NCBI RefSeq assembly: GCF_014836765.1
Contig: NZ_JACSQG010000001.1
Span: 492,896-556,895, forward strand
Direction of reading: 5' to 3'
Origin: Serpens gallinarum
GTDB taxonomy: Bacteria; Pseudomonadota; Gammaproteobacteria; Pseudomonadales; Pseudomonadaceae
DNA length: 64,000 nucleotides
Shown: piece after piece, positions 49,179-60,499 of the stretch
Position numbering within the stretch: the stretch's first letter is position 1
Layout of the letters: the number at the start of each line of letters is the position of its first letter
The notes under the pieces: model-generated
The model's database searches: none
What the model saw: only the letters and a program-made list of their open reading frames with translations
What the model was told of the DNA's origin: nothing
Made by a program: the position numbers and the translations under genes

Positions 49179-50232
49179 GCTGGACCGCTACATCGGCAGC
49201 AGTGTGCTGTTCGCAATCATTGCCGTGCTGGGGATCATCGTTGGCCTGGCCATCTTGTTCGCCTTTATCGACGAGCTGGGCGACATCTCCGAAACCTACA
49301 CGCTGCTCGATGCGCTCAGCTATGTGTTGCTGACGTCGCCGCGTCGGCTCTACGAAATGCTGCCCATGGCCGGTCTGATTGGCTGCCTGGTCGGCCTCGG
49401 CACGCTGGCCAGCAACAGCGAGCTGACCATCATGCGCGCCTCCGGCGTCTCCCTGGGACGGATCGTCTGGGCAGTGATGAAGCCCATGCTGCTGCTGATG
49501 ATGCTGGGTGTGGTGATTGGCGAATACGTCATGCCCTGGACAGAAACTGTCGCCCAGGCTAATCGCGATCTGGCCCAAGGTGGCGGAGAGGCGCAAACCT
49601 CCAAGCACGGGCTCTGGCACCGTCAGGGCGACGAGTACGTGCACATCAACGCTGTGCAGCCCGGTGGCGTGCTGTTGGGCGTGACGCGTTACCGCTTCGA
49701 CGATGAGCGCCGTCTGGAAACTGCCAGTTTTGCCCGCCGTGCGCAATACCACGACGATTACTGGCAGCTGGATGATGTGGTGACCACCGAGTTTGCCGAG
49801 CGTGAAACCCGCGTGAACAAAACCGCCAGCGAGCGCTGGGATGTTGAGCTGACGCCGCAACTGCTCAGCACGGTGGTGATGTCACCGGACGCCTTGTCGA
49901 TCACTGGACTTTGGAATTACGCCCGCTACCTCAATGAGCAAGGCCTGAACAGCGGCCGCTATTGGCTGGCCTTCTGGGTCAAGGTGCTGCAGCCTCTGGT
50001 CACGGCCGCGCTGGTCTTGATGGCGATTTCCTTCATCTTTGGGCCACTACGCTCGGTTACCTTGGGTCAGCGGATTTTCACCGGCGTGCTGGTGGGTTTT
50101 GTGTTTCGTATTGTTCAGGACCTGCTCGGGCCGTCGAGCCTGGTGTTCGGTTTTCCACCGTTGCTCGCCGTGGTGTTGCCGGCCATGGTGTGCGGAATTG
50201 CCGGGGTGTGGATGCTGCGCCGCGCGGGCTGA
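49171..50232 (+). CDS. lptG: LPS export ABC transporter permease LptG
   Basis: Partner permease of LptF in the Lpt complex (353 aa) with the same layout: helices at about 12-32, 60-85 and 98-120, a periplasmic jellyroll to about 265, then three helices to the end. Family segments are LDRYIGSSVLFAIIAVLGII, PRRLYEMLPMAGLIGCLVGL and IFTGVLVGFVFRIVQDLLG. GTG 49171 follows GGGAGG by six bases and overlaps the lptF stop, so the pair is coupled. Confidence 0.95.
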   Translation: MVKLDRYIGSSVLFAIIAVLGIIVGLAILFAFIDELGDISETYTLLDALSYVLLTSPRRLYEMLPMAGLIGCLVGLGTLASNSELTIMRASGVSLGRIVWAVMKPMLLLMMLGVVIGEYVMPWTETVAQANRDLAQGGGEAQTSKHGLWHRQGDEYVHINAVQPGGVLLGVTRYRFDDERRLETASFARRAQYHDDYWQLDDVVTTEFAERETRVNKTASERWDVELTPQLLSTVVMSPDALSITGLWNYARYLNEQGLNSGRYWLAFWVKVLQPLVTAALVLMAISFIFGPLRSVTLGQRIFTGVLVGFVFRIVQDLLGPSSLVFGFPPLLAVVLPAMVCGIAGVWMLRRAG

Positions 50233-50246
50233 CCGGCCGTTTAAAA

Positions 50247-51320
50247 TTACTTGCGTTGTCGCCGCCAGGCACGGGCGGCGACGATCAGCAGGGTCACGAT
50301 GGTTAGCGGTACGGCATAGCCGAGCATGGCAGTGGCGAATGTGCGTGCCAGCGGCTGGCCCGTGGTAAACAGCGCCAGATAAAGGATGTAGGCCAGGTAA
50401 TAGCCGAGAAACAGCAGTCCTTCCCAGCGGCTGATGCGGTAGCCGGCAAAGAACACCGGCAAGCAAGCTACCGCCACGGCGGTCATTACCGGGAAATCGA
50501 ACGCCAGAGCGTTAGGCGACACCGACAGGCCCGGCGCGGCCAGCGCACTCAGGCCCAGCACACCCAACAAATTGAATAGAATACTGCCAACGATGTTGCC
50601 GACGGCGATGTCGCGCTCGTTCCTGAGCGCGGCAAACACCGAGGTGGCCAGCTCTGGTAACGACGTGCCGGCTGCCACCAGGGTCAGGCCGATGATCAGT
50701 TCGGACAGGCCCAAGGTTCGTGCCAGCGCCACGGCTCCGGTGATCAGCCAGTCGGCGCCGACCACCAGCAAGCCCAGCCCGGCCAGCATGCTGAGCACAG
50801 CCTTGAGCGCCGAGGCGTGGGTTTCTTGCGCGGCAGGCGCAGATGCCGGCTGCGGCTGGATGGCGGCGCCTTTGCGAGCATGCACATAGAGCGCCGCCAG
50901 GTAGCCCAGCAGGCAGGCGACCAGCACGAGTCCGTCAAGCAGGCTGTAATGCTGGTCCAGGGCGAGCAGCCAGGCGAGCAGGCTGGCTCCGATCATCAGA
51001 GGCACGTCGAGGCGTACAAGCTGTCGGCGAACCTGCAGGGGCGCGATCAGTGCGCACAGACCAAGAATCACCAGTACGTTGAAGATGTTGCTGCCCAGCA
51101 CATTGCCGACGGCGATATCGCCTTGCCCATTGAGGGCCGAGCGCAGGCTGACGGTCAGCTCCGGGGCACTGGTGCCGAAGGCCACCACCGTCAGGCCAAT
51201 CACCAGCGGCGGAATGCGCAGCCACCTGGCCAGACGGCTGGCGCTGCTCACTATCAGGTGGGCCCCGACCGCCAGCAGCAGCAAGCCCGCTGGGATAAGC
51301 ATCAAGAGCGTCAAGGGCAT
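50247..51320 (-). CDS. Calcium/sodium antiporter (CaCA family)
   Basis: Inner-membrane K-independent Ca/Na exchanger of the YrbG type (357 aa). It has two inverted repeats of five helices. The alpha repeats are VVAFGTSAPELTVSLRSALN with GNVLGSNIFNVLVILG, and LVAAGTSLPELATSVFAALR with GNIVGSILFNLLGVLG; the GTSxPE and GNxxGSxxFN motifs hold the ion ligands. The start is ATG 51320; a TTG six bases upstream with better ribosome-site spacing is possible. It converges on lptG. Confidence 0.93.
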   Translation of the reverse strand: MPLTLLMLIPAGLLLLAVGAHLIVSSASRLARWLRIPPLVIGLTVVAFGTSAPELTVSLRSALNGQGDIAVGNVLGSNIFNVLVILGLCALIAPLQVRRQLVRLDVPLMIGASLLAWLLALDQHYSLLDGLVLVACLLGYLAALYVHARKGAAIQPQPASAPAAQETHASALKAVLSMLAGLGLLVVGADWLITGAVALARTLGLSELIIGLTLVAAGTSLPELATSVFAALRNERDIAVGNIVGSILFNLLGVLGLSALAAPGLSVSPNALAFDFPVMTAVAVACLPVFFAGYRISRWEGLLFLGYYLAYILYLALFTTGQPLARTFATAMLGYAVPLTIVTLLIVAARAWRRQRK

Positions 51321-51568
51321 GGGCAAAAAGACTCCAGGCCTGGGCGCGCTGCGCCGCGAGGAGAAAAGAAGGGGTTAGGGGTGCGTCAACGAAGCGACGA
51401 CCGATCCAAGTCTAGTGGCCGGTACGCGAGTTGATTAATTCAGTTCGGCTAACCGGGTTCTAAGAGCACGGCGCTGCGATGAGTCAAAGCAGGCTATGGC
51501 GAAGATGCAGCGCAATATCGGACCTTGGGCGCCGAAAATTTAGCCAATTGAACTAACCAGACAGGCTG

Positions 51569-51973
51569 CTAGTGGTTCAGGCGCTGTAGGCGCACCGGCG
51601 CCACGCCCCGGTCGAGCATGCCGAGCTTTTCGGCAGCCTTGCGCGATACATCAATGACTCGGCTGCCGACATAGGGACCGCGATCGTTGATGCGCACCAC
51701 CACACTGCGCTTGTTGGCCAGGTTGGTAACCCGTACCAGCGTGCCAAACGGCAGGCTGCGATGGGCGGCAGTCAGTGCATGTTGATTGAAGGGTTCACCG
51801 CTGGCGGTTTTCTTGCCGTGGAAGCGCTTGCCGTACCAGGAGGCTTTGCCTTCGCGGGTCTTCAGCTGGCCTTTGATGCCCGTGGCACTTGCCTCTGGGG
51901 GGAACAAAGAGCCGTGCATGGGGTTGGAGCAGGCAGCAAACAGCGAGAGGGTAAAGAGCAGGACTAAACGCAT
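51569..51973 (-). CDS. Short RlpA-like double-psi beta-barrel lipoprotein
   Basis: Second RlpA-family protein in the window, only 134 aa. The leader [20 protein letters not shown] carries a lipobox (LFAACSN, Cys about 15). The double-psi barrel (about 42-130) has [19 protein letters not shown] and [20 protein letters not shown], keeping the conserved Asp of the NDRGP motif. Unlike the full-length RlpA at 1030-2010 it has no SPOR domain. ATG 51973 is chosen because the lipoprotein leader begins there. It lies downstream of gatB on the same strand. Confidence 0.88.
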   Translation of the reverse strand: MRLVLLFTLSLFAACSNPMHGSLFPPEASATGIKGQLKTREGKASWYGKRFHGKKTASGEPFNQHALTAAHRSLPFGTLVRVTNLANKRSVVVRINDRGPYVGSRVIDVSRKAAEKLGMLDRGVAPVRLQRLNH

Positions 51974-52076
51974 GGAAACTCCGGGGGCGGCACCGAGGCG
52001 GCGCCCTGCACGTCGCAACCAGTCAGGCTTAGCGACGTGCAGTCGACGCGCATATGGGCCGCATGCGGCTGAGGTA

Positions 52077-53525
52077 TCAGCTTTCGAGCTTTTTCTTCAG
52101 CAATTGGTTCACTTGACCGGGGTTGGCCTTGCCTTTGGAGGCTTTCATGGCCTGGCCGACGAAGAAACCGAACATTTTGCCACGCTTGGCCTCATCGCTG
52201 GCTCGGTACTGCTCGACCTGCTCAGCGTTGGCGGCCAGCACCTCATCGAGCATGGCCTCGATGGCGCCGACGTCGGTGACCTGCTTGAGGCCCTTGTTCT
52301 CGATGATCTCATCGGCGGAGGCGCCTTCACCGGCAGCCAGTGCCTCGAACACCATCTTGGCCAGCTTGCCGCTGATGGTGTTGTCCTGAATGCGCTGGAT
52401 CATGCCGCCCAGCTGTGCGGCGGAGACCGGGGACTGTTCGATATCCAGGCCTTCCTTATTGAGCAGACTGGACAGCTCGCCCATCACCCAGTTGGCGGCC
52501 AGCTTGGCGTCGCCGCAGACTTGCTGGACAGCTTCGAAGTAGTCAGCCAGCTCGCGGCTGGCGGACAGCACCGAAGCGTCGTAGGCGGAGAGGCCGAATT
52601 CGCGCTCGAAGCGTTCGCGCTTCTGCGGTGGCAGCTCGGGCAGCTCGGCGCGCAGCTCATCGAGGAAGCTTTGCTCGATCACGACCGGCAGCAGGTCAGG
52701 GCAGGGGAAGTAACGGTAGTCGTTGGCTTCTTCCTTGCTGCGCATCGAACGGGTTTCATCTTTGTTCGGATCGTACAGGCGGGTTTCCTGCACCACGGTG
52801 CCGCCGTCCTCGATCAGTTCGATCTGACGCTGCACTTCGTGGTTGATGGCCTTTTCGATGAAGCGGAACGAGTTGACGTTCTTGATCTCGGCGCGCGTGC
52901 CGAATTCGGCCTGACCTTTTGGGCGCACCGAAACGTTACAGTCGCAGCGCAGCGAACCTTCGGCCATGTTGCCGTCGCAAATGCCCAGGTAGCGCACCAG
53001 GGAATGCATGGCCTTGACGTAGGCGACGGCTTCCTTGGCCGAACGGATATCCGGCTCAGAAACGATTTCCAAGAGCGGCGTGCCGGCACGGTTGAGGTCG
53101 ATGCCGCTCATGCCGTGGAAGTCTTCGTGCAGGCTCTTGCCGGCGTCTTCTTCCAGGTGCGCGCGGGTGATGCCGACACGCTTGATCGTGCCGTCTTCCA
53201 GGGTGATGTCCAGGTGGCCCTTGCCGACGATGGGCAGGTCCATCTGGCTGGTCTGGTAGCCCTTGGGCAGGTCCGGGTAAAAGTAATTCTTGCGTGCAAA
53301 AACGTTCTTTTCGGCGATCTCGGCGTCGATGGCCAGGCCGAACTTGCACGCCATGCGTACCGCTTCGGCATTCAGCACCGGCAGGGTGCCGGGCATCCCC
53401 AGGTCAACCAGGCTGGCCTGGGTGTTGGGCTCGGCCCCAAAGGTGGTGGCACTGGCGGAGAAGATCTTCGACTGGGTGCTGAGCTGGGCGTGGATTTCCA
53501 GCCCGATCACGGTTTCCCATTGCAT
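52077..53525 (-). CDS. gatB: Aspartyl/glutamyl-tRNA amidotransferase subunit B
   Basis: tRNA-binding kinase subunit of GatCAB, which converts misacylated Glu-tRNA-Gln and Asp-tRNA-Asn to the correct amides (482 aa). The catalytic cradle begins [20 protein letters not shown] and includes [10 protein letters not shown] and [16 protein letters not shown]. The C-terminal helical and YqeY-like tail spans about 330-482 ([20 protein letters not shown]). ATG 53525 follows the family start MQWETVIG. It lies 11 bases after gatA. Confidence 0.97.
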   Translation of the reverse strand: MQWETVIGLEIHAQLSTQSKIFSASATTFGAEPNTQASLVDLGMPGTLPVLNAEAVRMACKFGLAIDAEIAEKNVFARKNYFYPDLPKGYQTSQMDLPIVGKGHLDITLEDGTIKRVGITRAHLEEDAGKSLHEDFHGMSGIDLNRAGTPLLEIVSEPDIRSAKEAVAYVKAMHSLVRYLGICDGNMAEGSLRCDCNVSVRPKGQAEFGTRAEIKNVNSFRFIEKAINHEVQRQIELIEDGGTVVQETRLYDPNKDETRSMRSKEEANDYRYFPCPDLLPVVIEQSFLDELRAELPELPPQKRERFEREFGLSAYDASVLSASRELADYFEAVQQVCGDAKLAANWVMGELSSLLNKEGLDIEQSPVSAAQLGGMIQRIQDNTISGKLAKMVFEALAAGEGASADEIIENKGLKQVTDVGAIEAMLDEVLAANAEQVEQYRASDEAKRGKMFGFFVGQAMKASKGKANPGQVNQLLKKKLES

Positions 53526-53536
53526 CTGTTTAGTCC

Positions 53537-54988
53537 TCAAAAACCTTCGGGAGCGCGCTGGTGCCAGTCGCTGACCTGTTGATACTGATGCGCCACGTTG
53601 AGCAGGCGAGATTCCTGGAAGTAGGGCGCCAGCAGCTGCACGCCCACCGGCAAGCCATCGACGAAGCCGGCCGGCATCGACAGGCCGGGAATACCGGCCA
53701 GGTTGGCGGTGATGGTGTAGATGTCTTCCAGATAGGCCGACACAGGATCGTTGGTTTTCTCGCCCAGCTTCCAGGCCGGGTTGGGCGTGGTCGGGCCAAG
53801 AATCACGTCGACCTCGTTGAAGGCGGCGACGAAGTCGTTCTTGATCAGGCGGCGAATCTTCTGCGCCTTGAGGTAGTAGGCGTCGTAGTAGCCGGCCGAC
53901 AGGGCGTAGGTGCCCACCATGATGCGGCGCTTCACTTCGGCGCCAAAGCCTTCACCGCGCGAGCGCTTGTACAGGTCTTCGAGATTGACCGGGTTCTCGC
54001 AGCGGTAGCCGAAGCGCACGCCGTCAAAACGCGACAGGTTAGAGCTGGCCTCGGCTGGGGCGATCACGTAGTAGGCAGGAATGGCGTGCTGCATGTTCGG
54101 CAGGGATATGTCCTTCACCGTGGCGCCGAGTTTTTTCAGCTCCTCGACCACGGCCATCACCTTTTCGGCGATACGCGCATCCAGGCCAGCGCTGAAATAC
54201 TCCTTCGGCAAGCCGATGCGTAAACCGGCCAGCGGCTGGCTAAGGGCCGCGAGGTAATCGTCCAGCGGCTGCTCGACACTGGTGGAATCCTTGGTGTCGA
54301 AACCGGCCATGGCCTGCAGCAGCAGGGCGCAGTCCTCGGCGGTGCGGGCAATCGGACCGCCCTGGTCGAGGCTGGAAGCGTAGGCAATCATGCCCCAGCG
54401 GGAGACGCGGCCATAGGTGGGCTTGAGGCCGGTGAGGTTGGTCAGCGCTGCCGGCTGGCGGATCGAGCCGCCGGTGTCGGTGCCGGTAGCGGCCGGGACC
54501 AGGCGCGCCGCGACAGCTGCGGCGGAACCGCCGGACGAGCCGCCAGGCACGCGTTCCAGGTTCCAGGGATTTTTCACCGCGCCATAGAAGCTGGATTCGT
54601 TGGAGGAGCCCATGGCGAACTCGTCCATGTTCAGCTTGCCGAGGGTCACGGTGCCTGCGGCGGCGAGTTTCTCCACCACGGTGGCGTTATAGGGCGCCTG
54701 GAAGTTGTCGAGCATCTTCGAGCCGCAGCTGGTGCGAATGCCCTGGGTGCAGAACAAGTCCTTGTGGGCAATCGGCGCGCCGAGCAAGGTGCCGGTTTCA
54801 CCGGCGGCGCGCCGGCTGTCGGCGGCTTTGGCTTGCTCCAGAGCCAGGTCTTCGGTAACCGTGATGAAGCTGTTCAGTTGTGGGTCGAGTTGCCGGATGC
54901 GGGCCAGCAGGTCGCGACTCAGCTCTTCGGCGGAGAATTGCTTGGCGGCCAGCGCGCGGGCGATTTCGGCCAGGGTCAGTTGGTGCAT
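53537..54988 (-). CDS. gatA: Aspartyl/glutamyl-tRNA amidotransferase subunit A
   Basis: Amidase subunit of GatCAB that releases ammonia from glutamine (483 aa). The amidase-signature Ser-cisSer-Lys triad is visible: Lys in [14 protein letters not shown], and the serines in [17 protein letters not shown] and [14 protein letters not shown]. The C-terminal region ends [11 protein letters not shown]-like ([11 protein letters not shown]). It lies nine bases after gatC and 11 before gatB, so gatC-gatA-gatB is one operon. Confidence 0.97.
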   Translation of the reverse strand: MHQLTLAEIARALAAKQFSAEELSRDLLARIRQLDPQLNSFITVTEDLALEQAKAADSRRAAGETGTLLGAPIAHKDLFCTQGIRTSCGSKMLDNFQAPYNATVVEKLAAAGTVTLGKLNMDEFAMGSSNESSFYGAVKNPWNLERVPGGSSGGSAAAVAARLVPAATGTDTGGSIRQPAALTNLTGLKPTYGRVSRWGMIAYASSLDQGGPIARTAEDCALLLQAMAGFDTKDSTSVEQPLDDYLAALSQPLAGLRIGLPKEYFSAGLDARIAEKVMAVVEELKKLGATVKDISLPNMQHAIPAYYVIAPAEASSNLSRFDGVRFGYRCENPVNLEDLYKRSRGEGFGAEVKRRIMVGTYALSAGYYDAYYLKAQKIRRLIKNDFVAAFNEVDVILGPTTPNPAWKLGEKTNDPVSAYLEDIYTITANLAGIPGLSMPAGFVDGLPVGVQLLAPYFQESRLLNVAHQYQQVSDWHQRAPEGF

Positions 54989-54997
54989 GGGAAACCC

Positions 54998-55285
54998 TTA
55001 TTCGATAACTTTTGGCACGAGATACAAGCCGCTTTCCACGGCCGGGGCGATCGCCTGGTAAGCGTCGCGGTGGTTTTCCTCGGCGACCAGGTCGGCGCGC
55101 AGGCGTTGCGTGGCCTCCAAGGGGTGGGCCAGCGGCTCAACGTCTTGGGTATCGACGGCCTGCATGGCATCGACCAGGCCGAGAATGCTGTTGAGGGTCT
55201 CAGTGGTGCGGGGAAGTTCCGCCTCATCCAGGCCTAAACGGGCCAAATGGGCGATCTTTTCCACGTCGGAGCGTTCGAGCGCCAT
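54998..55285 (-). CDS. gatC: Aspartyl/glutamyl-tRNA amidotransferase subunit C
   Basis: Small structural subunit (95 aa) that wraps around GatA and stabilises the GatCAB complex. The family start [20 protein letters not shown] and the segment [20 protein letters not shown] are present. It is the first gene of the gatCAB operon, divergent from mreB. Confidence 0.95.
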   Translation of the reverse strand: MALERSDVEKIAHLARLGLDEAELPRTTETLNSILGLVDAMQAVDTQDVEPLAHPLEATQRLRADLVAEENHRDAYQAIAPAVESGLYLVPKVIE

Positions 55286-56671
<1,386 letters not shown>

Positions 56672-56757
56672 GGCTCCACGCCGCGCCGGCGGTTTCAGGC
56701 TTGCTCTGCCTTGCCTGAGATTCGCCGCCTGGAGCCTGCCGTTGTGAGGAGCGAGCC

Positions 56758-57717
56758 ATAAAACCATTATTCGCCAAGGGTCCGTCGCTGAGTGTACGCC
56801 TGCTGGCGTTCACCGTGCTTTCGGCTGTGCTGATGGTGGTGGATGCCCGTTTCGATGCGCTCAAGCCGGTGCGCAGTCAGCTGGGCCTGATTCTCACGCC
56901 GGTCTACTGGATTACTGACCTGCCGTTGCGCGCCTGGGAAGGCATCAGCGAGCAATTTGCCAGTCGCAGCGAGTTGCTGGCGGAAAACCAGAAGCTCAAG
57001 GCTGAAGCCTTGCTGCTGCAACGCCGACTGCAAAAGCTGGCCACGCTCACTGAGCAGAACGTACGACTGCGTGAACTGCTCAACTCCTCCGCGCTGGTGG
57101 ACGACAAGGTCATCGTTGGCGAACTCATTGGCCTGGACCCTAATCCTTTCACCCAGCGCATCATTATCGACAAAGGCGCCCGCGATGGTGTGTTTGTCGG
57201 TCAGCCAGTGCTGGATGCCAGTGGCCTGATGGGGCAGGTGGTGGAGGTGATGCCCTATTTTTCACGGGTACTGCTGATCACCGATGTCACACACAGCATT
57301 CCGGTCCAGATCAATCGCAACGGCTTGCGGGCCATTGCGTCCGGCACCGGCAACACCGAATACCTGGAACTGCGCCATGTTGCGGAAACCGCGGATATTA
57401 AAGTGGGCGACTTGCTGGTGAGTTCCGGGTTGGGCCAGCGCTTCCCGGCCGGCTACCCGGTGGCGCAGATCAAGGAAGTCAATCACGACAGCGGTCAGCC
57501 TTTCCTGCAGGTACGTGCGGAACCTACAGCGATGCTTAACCGCAGCCGCTATCTGTTGCTGGTTTTCAATGACTCGCGCAGCCCGGAGGAGCGCGCCAGC
57601 GCCGCAGCGGAAGCCCAGTTGCGGGCGGATGGCAAACTCTCCGAGCCGGTCGCGCCAGGGCCTGCAGGCTCCAAGCCCGCAGAGCCTGTGGCCGATGAAC
57701 AGGAGCCTCAACCATGA
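56758..57717 (+). CDS. mreC: Rod-shape-determining protein MreC, apparent ATA start
   Basis: Single-pass protein that joins MreB to periplasmic elongasome enzymes. After the membrane helix (about 12-30) comes a coiled coil (about 65-105, SELLAENQKLKAEALLLQRR) and the MreC beta domain (about 120-275, RIIIDKGARDGVFVGQPVLD). The C-terminus is a Pro/Ala/Glu-rich tail. No ATG, GTG or TTG exists upstream of a GTG at 56815, which would cut into the membrane helix. An ATA at 56758 lies six bases after GAGGAG and gives KPLFAKGPSLSVRLLAF after the initiator, as expected for pseudomonad MreC. CTG 56788 is a further option. Confidence 0.9.
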   Translation: MKPLFAKGPSLSVRLLAFTVLSAVLMVVDARFDALKPVRSQLGLILTPVYWITDLPLRAWEGISEQFASRSELLAENQKLKAEALLLQRRLQKLATLTEQNVRLRELLNSSALVDDKVIVGELIGLDPNPFTQRIIIDKGARDGVFVGQPVLDASGLMGQVVEVMPYFSRVLLITDVTHSIPVQINRNGLRAIASGTGNTEYLELRHVAETADIKVGDLLVSSGLGQRFPAGYPVAQIKEVNHDSGQPFLQVRAEPTAMLNRSRYLLLVFNDSRSPEERASAAAEAQLRADGKLSEPVAPGPAGSKPAEPVADEQEPQP

Positions 57718-58202
57718 TGTCCGAGCGCCCCAACAATGGCTGGGTGATCTGGACGACCATGGTGCTGGCCCTGCTGCTGAGCATGGCGCCGCTGCCCAGT
57801 ACCCTGGATCTCGCCCGTCCTCTATGGTTGGCCTTGGTAGTTGCCTACTGGGCGTTGGCCTTGCCCCATCGCGGCGGTATGGCGATGGCCTGGGGCTTTG
57901 GCCTGGCGGTGGATGTGCTCTCCGGCTCGTTACTCGGGCAGCACGGCCTGCCGCTGGTGCTGGTGGTTTTTCTCGTGCTCAGCTTGCAGCAGCGGCTGCG
58001 CATGTTTCCCCTCTGGCAGCAGGCAACCGTGCTGTTGGTCATTTTCGGTCTGGCGCAGTTGGTGCAGTTGTGGCTCAACACGCTGACCGGCAATCGCCCG
58101 CCGACCTTGCTGTTCCTCATTCCTGTCTTGGTCAGCGCAGTGCTCTGGTTCTGGTTGTTCCTGGCCATGCAATGGCTGCGGCTGCGCTTTAACGTACGCT
58201 GA
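57714..58202 (+). CDS. mreD: Rod-shape-determining protein MreD
   Basis: Inner-membrane elongasome component of 162 aa with about five helices (13-32, 36-56, 58-80, 96-118 and 130-155). Family segments are WVIWTTMVLALLLSMAPLP, RPLWLALVVAYWALALPHR and GLAVDVLSGSLLGQHGLPLV. The start overlaps the mreC stop (ATGA); a second ATG follows directly. Third gene of mreBCD. Confidence 0.94.
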   Translation: MMSERPNNGWVIWTTMVLALLLSMAPLPSTLDLARPLWLALVVAYWALALPHRGGMAMAWGFGLAVDVLSGSLLGQHGLPLVLVVFLVLSLQQRLRMFPLWQQATVLLVIFGLAQLVQLWLNTLTGNRPPTLLFLIPVLVSAVLWFWLFLAMQWLRLRFNVR

Positions 58203-58355
58203 AGTTCCTCCGTAATCTGGCCGATATAGCCCGCTGAACCCTGAAAGTTGCGCTTTGCGGGTTCCGGCACCCCCAGGGATATGCGACCCTTGGTCGCGAA
58301 ATTCGCGCGCCTGATTTCAGCGCAATCCAACCTCAACTGTTTTTAAGGATTCGGC

Positions 58356-58943
58356 ATGCCTGCGCTGATTCTTGCCTCGGCGTCGCCCAGGCGCCGTGAA
58401 CTGCTCACCCAGATCGGCGTGCCGTTCTCCGTCCTGTCCGTCGATATTGATGAAAGCGTCTTGCCGGGCGAAGAAGCGCGGGCGTACGTGCAACGCTTGG
58501 CGCACGCCAAGGCGCTGGCTGCGCTGGCGCGTAGCGAAGATCCCAAGGCTTGTGTGCTGGGGGCGGATACCACGGTAGTGCTGGATGGGCGAATACTGGG
58601 CAAGCCGGCTGATCGAAAGCAGGGCCTGGAGATGCTAGGCGCTTTATCGGGACGTGAGCACCGCGTCTTGACGGCCATCGCGCTCGCCGACCGTGCGCGC
58701 TGCGAGGTGCGCCTAAGCGAGAGCCGAGTGTGTTTTCGTCCCGTTTCGACTGTCGAAGCCGAACGGTATTGGGACAGCGGTGAGCCGGCCGACAAGGCCG
58801 GCGGCTATGCCATTCAGGGATTGGGCGCCGTCTTTGTCCGAGAACTGCAGGGCAGCTACTCGGGTGTGGTGGGCTTGCCGCTCTGCGAGACCGCACAACT
58901 GTTGGAAGAATTCGGTATGCAATGCTGGAGCGACACGCGCTGA
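58356..58943 (+). CDS. maf: Maf family nucleoside triphosphate pyrophosphatase
   Basis: House-cleaning pyrophosphatase (195 aa) that hydrolyses dTTP/UTP and modified nucleotides. The signature [17 protein letters not shown] is at the N-terminus, the catalytic [16 protein letters not shown] near 65-80, and [16 protein letters not shown] near 145-160. AAGGA lies eight bases before ATG 58356. It sits between mreD and rng in the conserved order. Confidence 0.95.
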   Translation: MPALILASASPRRRELLTQIGVPFSVLSVDIDESVLPGEEARAYVQRLAHAKALAALARSEDPKACVLGADTTVVLDGRILGKPADRKQGLEMLGALSGREHRVLTAIALADRARCEVRLSESRVCFRPVSTVEAERYWDSGEPADKAGGYAIQGLGAVFVRELQGSYSGVVGLPLCETAQLLEEFGMQCWSDTR

Positions 58944-59025
58944 AGGCGATAGGCTGGCAATGGAAATGCGCAACAGGGCCGGGCGCGACAAGACCGACCT
59001 TGAATGTCTTTAACGGGAAACGGCC

Positions 59026-60483
59026 ATGAGCGAAGAAATACTGATCAACATCACGCCAATGGAGTCGCGCGTTGCGGTGGTGGAAAATGGCGTGCTGCAG
59101 GAAGTGCACGTCGAGCGCACACAAAAGCGCGGCATCGTGGGCAATATTTACAAAGGCAAGGTTGTTCGGGTGCTGCCCGGGATGCAGGCGGCGTTCGTCG
59201 ATATTGGCCTGGAACGTGCGGCGTTCATCCATGCCTCGGAAATCTCCACCCGCGAAGGCAGCGCGGTCGAGCCGATCAGCGCGCTGGTGCATGATGGGCA
59301 GAGCCTGGTTGTGCAGGTCACAAAGGATCCTATCGGCAGCAAAGGCGCACGGCTGACCACCCACCTGTCGATTCCCTCGCGCTACCTGGTGTACATGCCG
59401 CGTACCAGCCATGTCGGCATATCCCTGAAGATCGAGGGGGAAGACGAGCGCGAGCGCCTCAAGCAGGTGGTGGCCGATTGCGTGGCGATCGAGGGCATTC
59501 AGCAAAGCGGCGGCTTCATCCTGCGCACCGCTGCGGAAGGGGCCGGAAGCGATGAGATCCTCGCGGACATCCGCTACCTGCACCGGTTGTGGGACCAGAT
59601 CGGCGGACAGACGCAAACCGCCTCGGCGCCGTCAGTGATCTACGAGGATCTACCCCTGGCGCTGCGCACCCTGCGCGACCTCGTGCATCCACGCATCGAG
59701 AAGATCCGCATCGACTCGCGGGAAACCTTCCAGAAGGTGAGTCAGTTCGTGGTTGAGCTGATGCCGGAAATTGCTGACCGTCTCGAGCATTATCCCGGTG
59801 AGCGACCGATCTTCGATCTGTATGGGGTCGAAGACGAGATTCAGAAGGCCCTGGAACGCAAGGTCCTGCTCAAGTCCGGCGGTTATCTGATCGTCGACCC
59901 GGCCGAGGCGATGACCACCATCGACGTCAATACCGGCGCCTTCGTCGGTCATCGTACCCTGGAAGAAACGATCTTCAAGACCAACCTCGAAGCAGCCATG
60001 TCCATCGCCCGTCAGCTGCGCCTGCGCAATCTGGGCGGGATCATCATCATCGACTTCATCGACATGGAGGACGAAGAGCATCGTCGCCAGGTGTTGCGCA
60101 CCCTGGAGAAGCAGGTGGAGCGCGATCACGCCAAGACCAACATCATCGGCATCACTGAGCTGGGTCTGGTACAGATGACGCGCAAGCGCACCCGCGAAAG
60201 CCTCGAACAGATTCTTTGTGAACCCTGCGCCAGCTGTCAGGGGCGTGGCAAGCTGAAAACCCCGGAAACCATCTGCTACGAGATTTTTCGGGAGATTTTA
60301 CGCGAGGCGCGCGCGTTCCAGGCCGAAGGCTATCTGGTGCTGGCCGAGCAGAAAGTAGTTGATCGACTGCTTGATGAGGAGTCGGGCAATGTCGCCGATC
60401 TTGAAGCCTTCATTGGCCGCACAATCAAGTTTCAGGTCGAGGCCATGTATTCGCAAGAGCAATACGATGTGGTCCTGCTCTGA
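59026..60483 (+). CDS. rng: Ribonuclease G
   Basis: Endoribonuclease of the RNase E/G family (485 aa) that trims the 5' end of 16S rRNA and degrades some mRNAs. An N-terminal S1 domain spans about 37-120 (GNIYKGKVVRVLPGMQAAFV). The DNase I-like catalytic region has TTIDVNTGAFVGHRTLEET and IIIIDFIDMEDEEHRRQVL, with the Mg-binding Asp residues. The zinc-link motif is CEPCASCQGRG. There is no RNase E-type C-terminal scaffold. yhdP follows by 16 bases. Confidence 0.96.
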   Translation: MSEEILINITPMESRVAVVENGVLQEVHVERTQKRGIVGNIYKGKVVRVLPGMQAAFVDIGLERAAFIHASEISTREGSAVEPISALVHDGQSLVVQVTKDPIGSKGARLTTHLSIPSRYLVYMPRTSHVGISLKIEGEDERERLKQVVADCVAIEGIQQSGGFILRTAAEGAGSDEILADIRYLHRLWDQIGGQTQTASAPSVIYEDLPLALRTLRDLVHPRIEKIRIDSRETFQKVSQFVVELMPEIADRLEHYPGERPIFDLYGVEDEIQKALERKVLLKSGGYLIVDPAEAMTTIDVNTGAFVGHRTLEETIFKTNLEAAMSIARQLRLRNLGGIIIIDFIDMEDEEHRRQVLRTLEKQVERDHAKTNIIGITELGLVQMTRKRTRESLEQILCEPCASCQGRGKLKTPETICYEIFREILREARAFQAEGYLVLAEQKVVDRLLDEESGNVADLEAFIGRTIKFQVEAMYSQEQYDVVLL

Positions 60484-60499
60484 AGGTGGCTGAGCCGTC

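Noticed and set aside
51786-53582. A 598-codon plus-strand open frame opposite the short RlpA-like gene and gatB
   Set aside because: It crosses the opposite strand of two real genes and their gap; composition is that of a complementary shadow.
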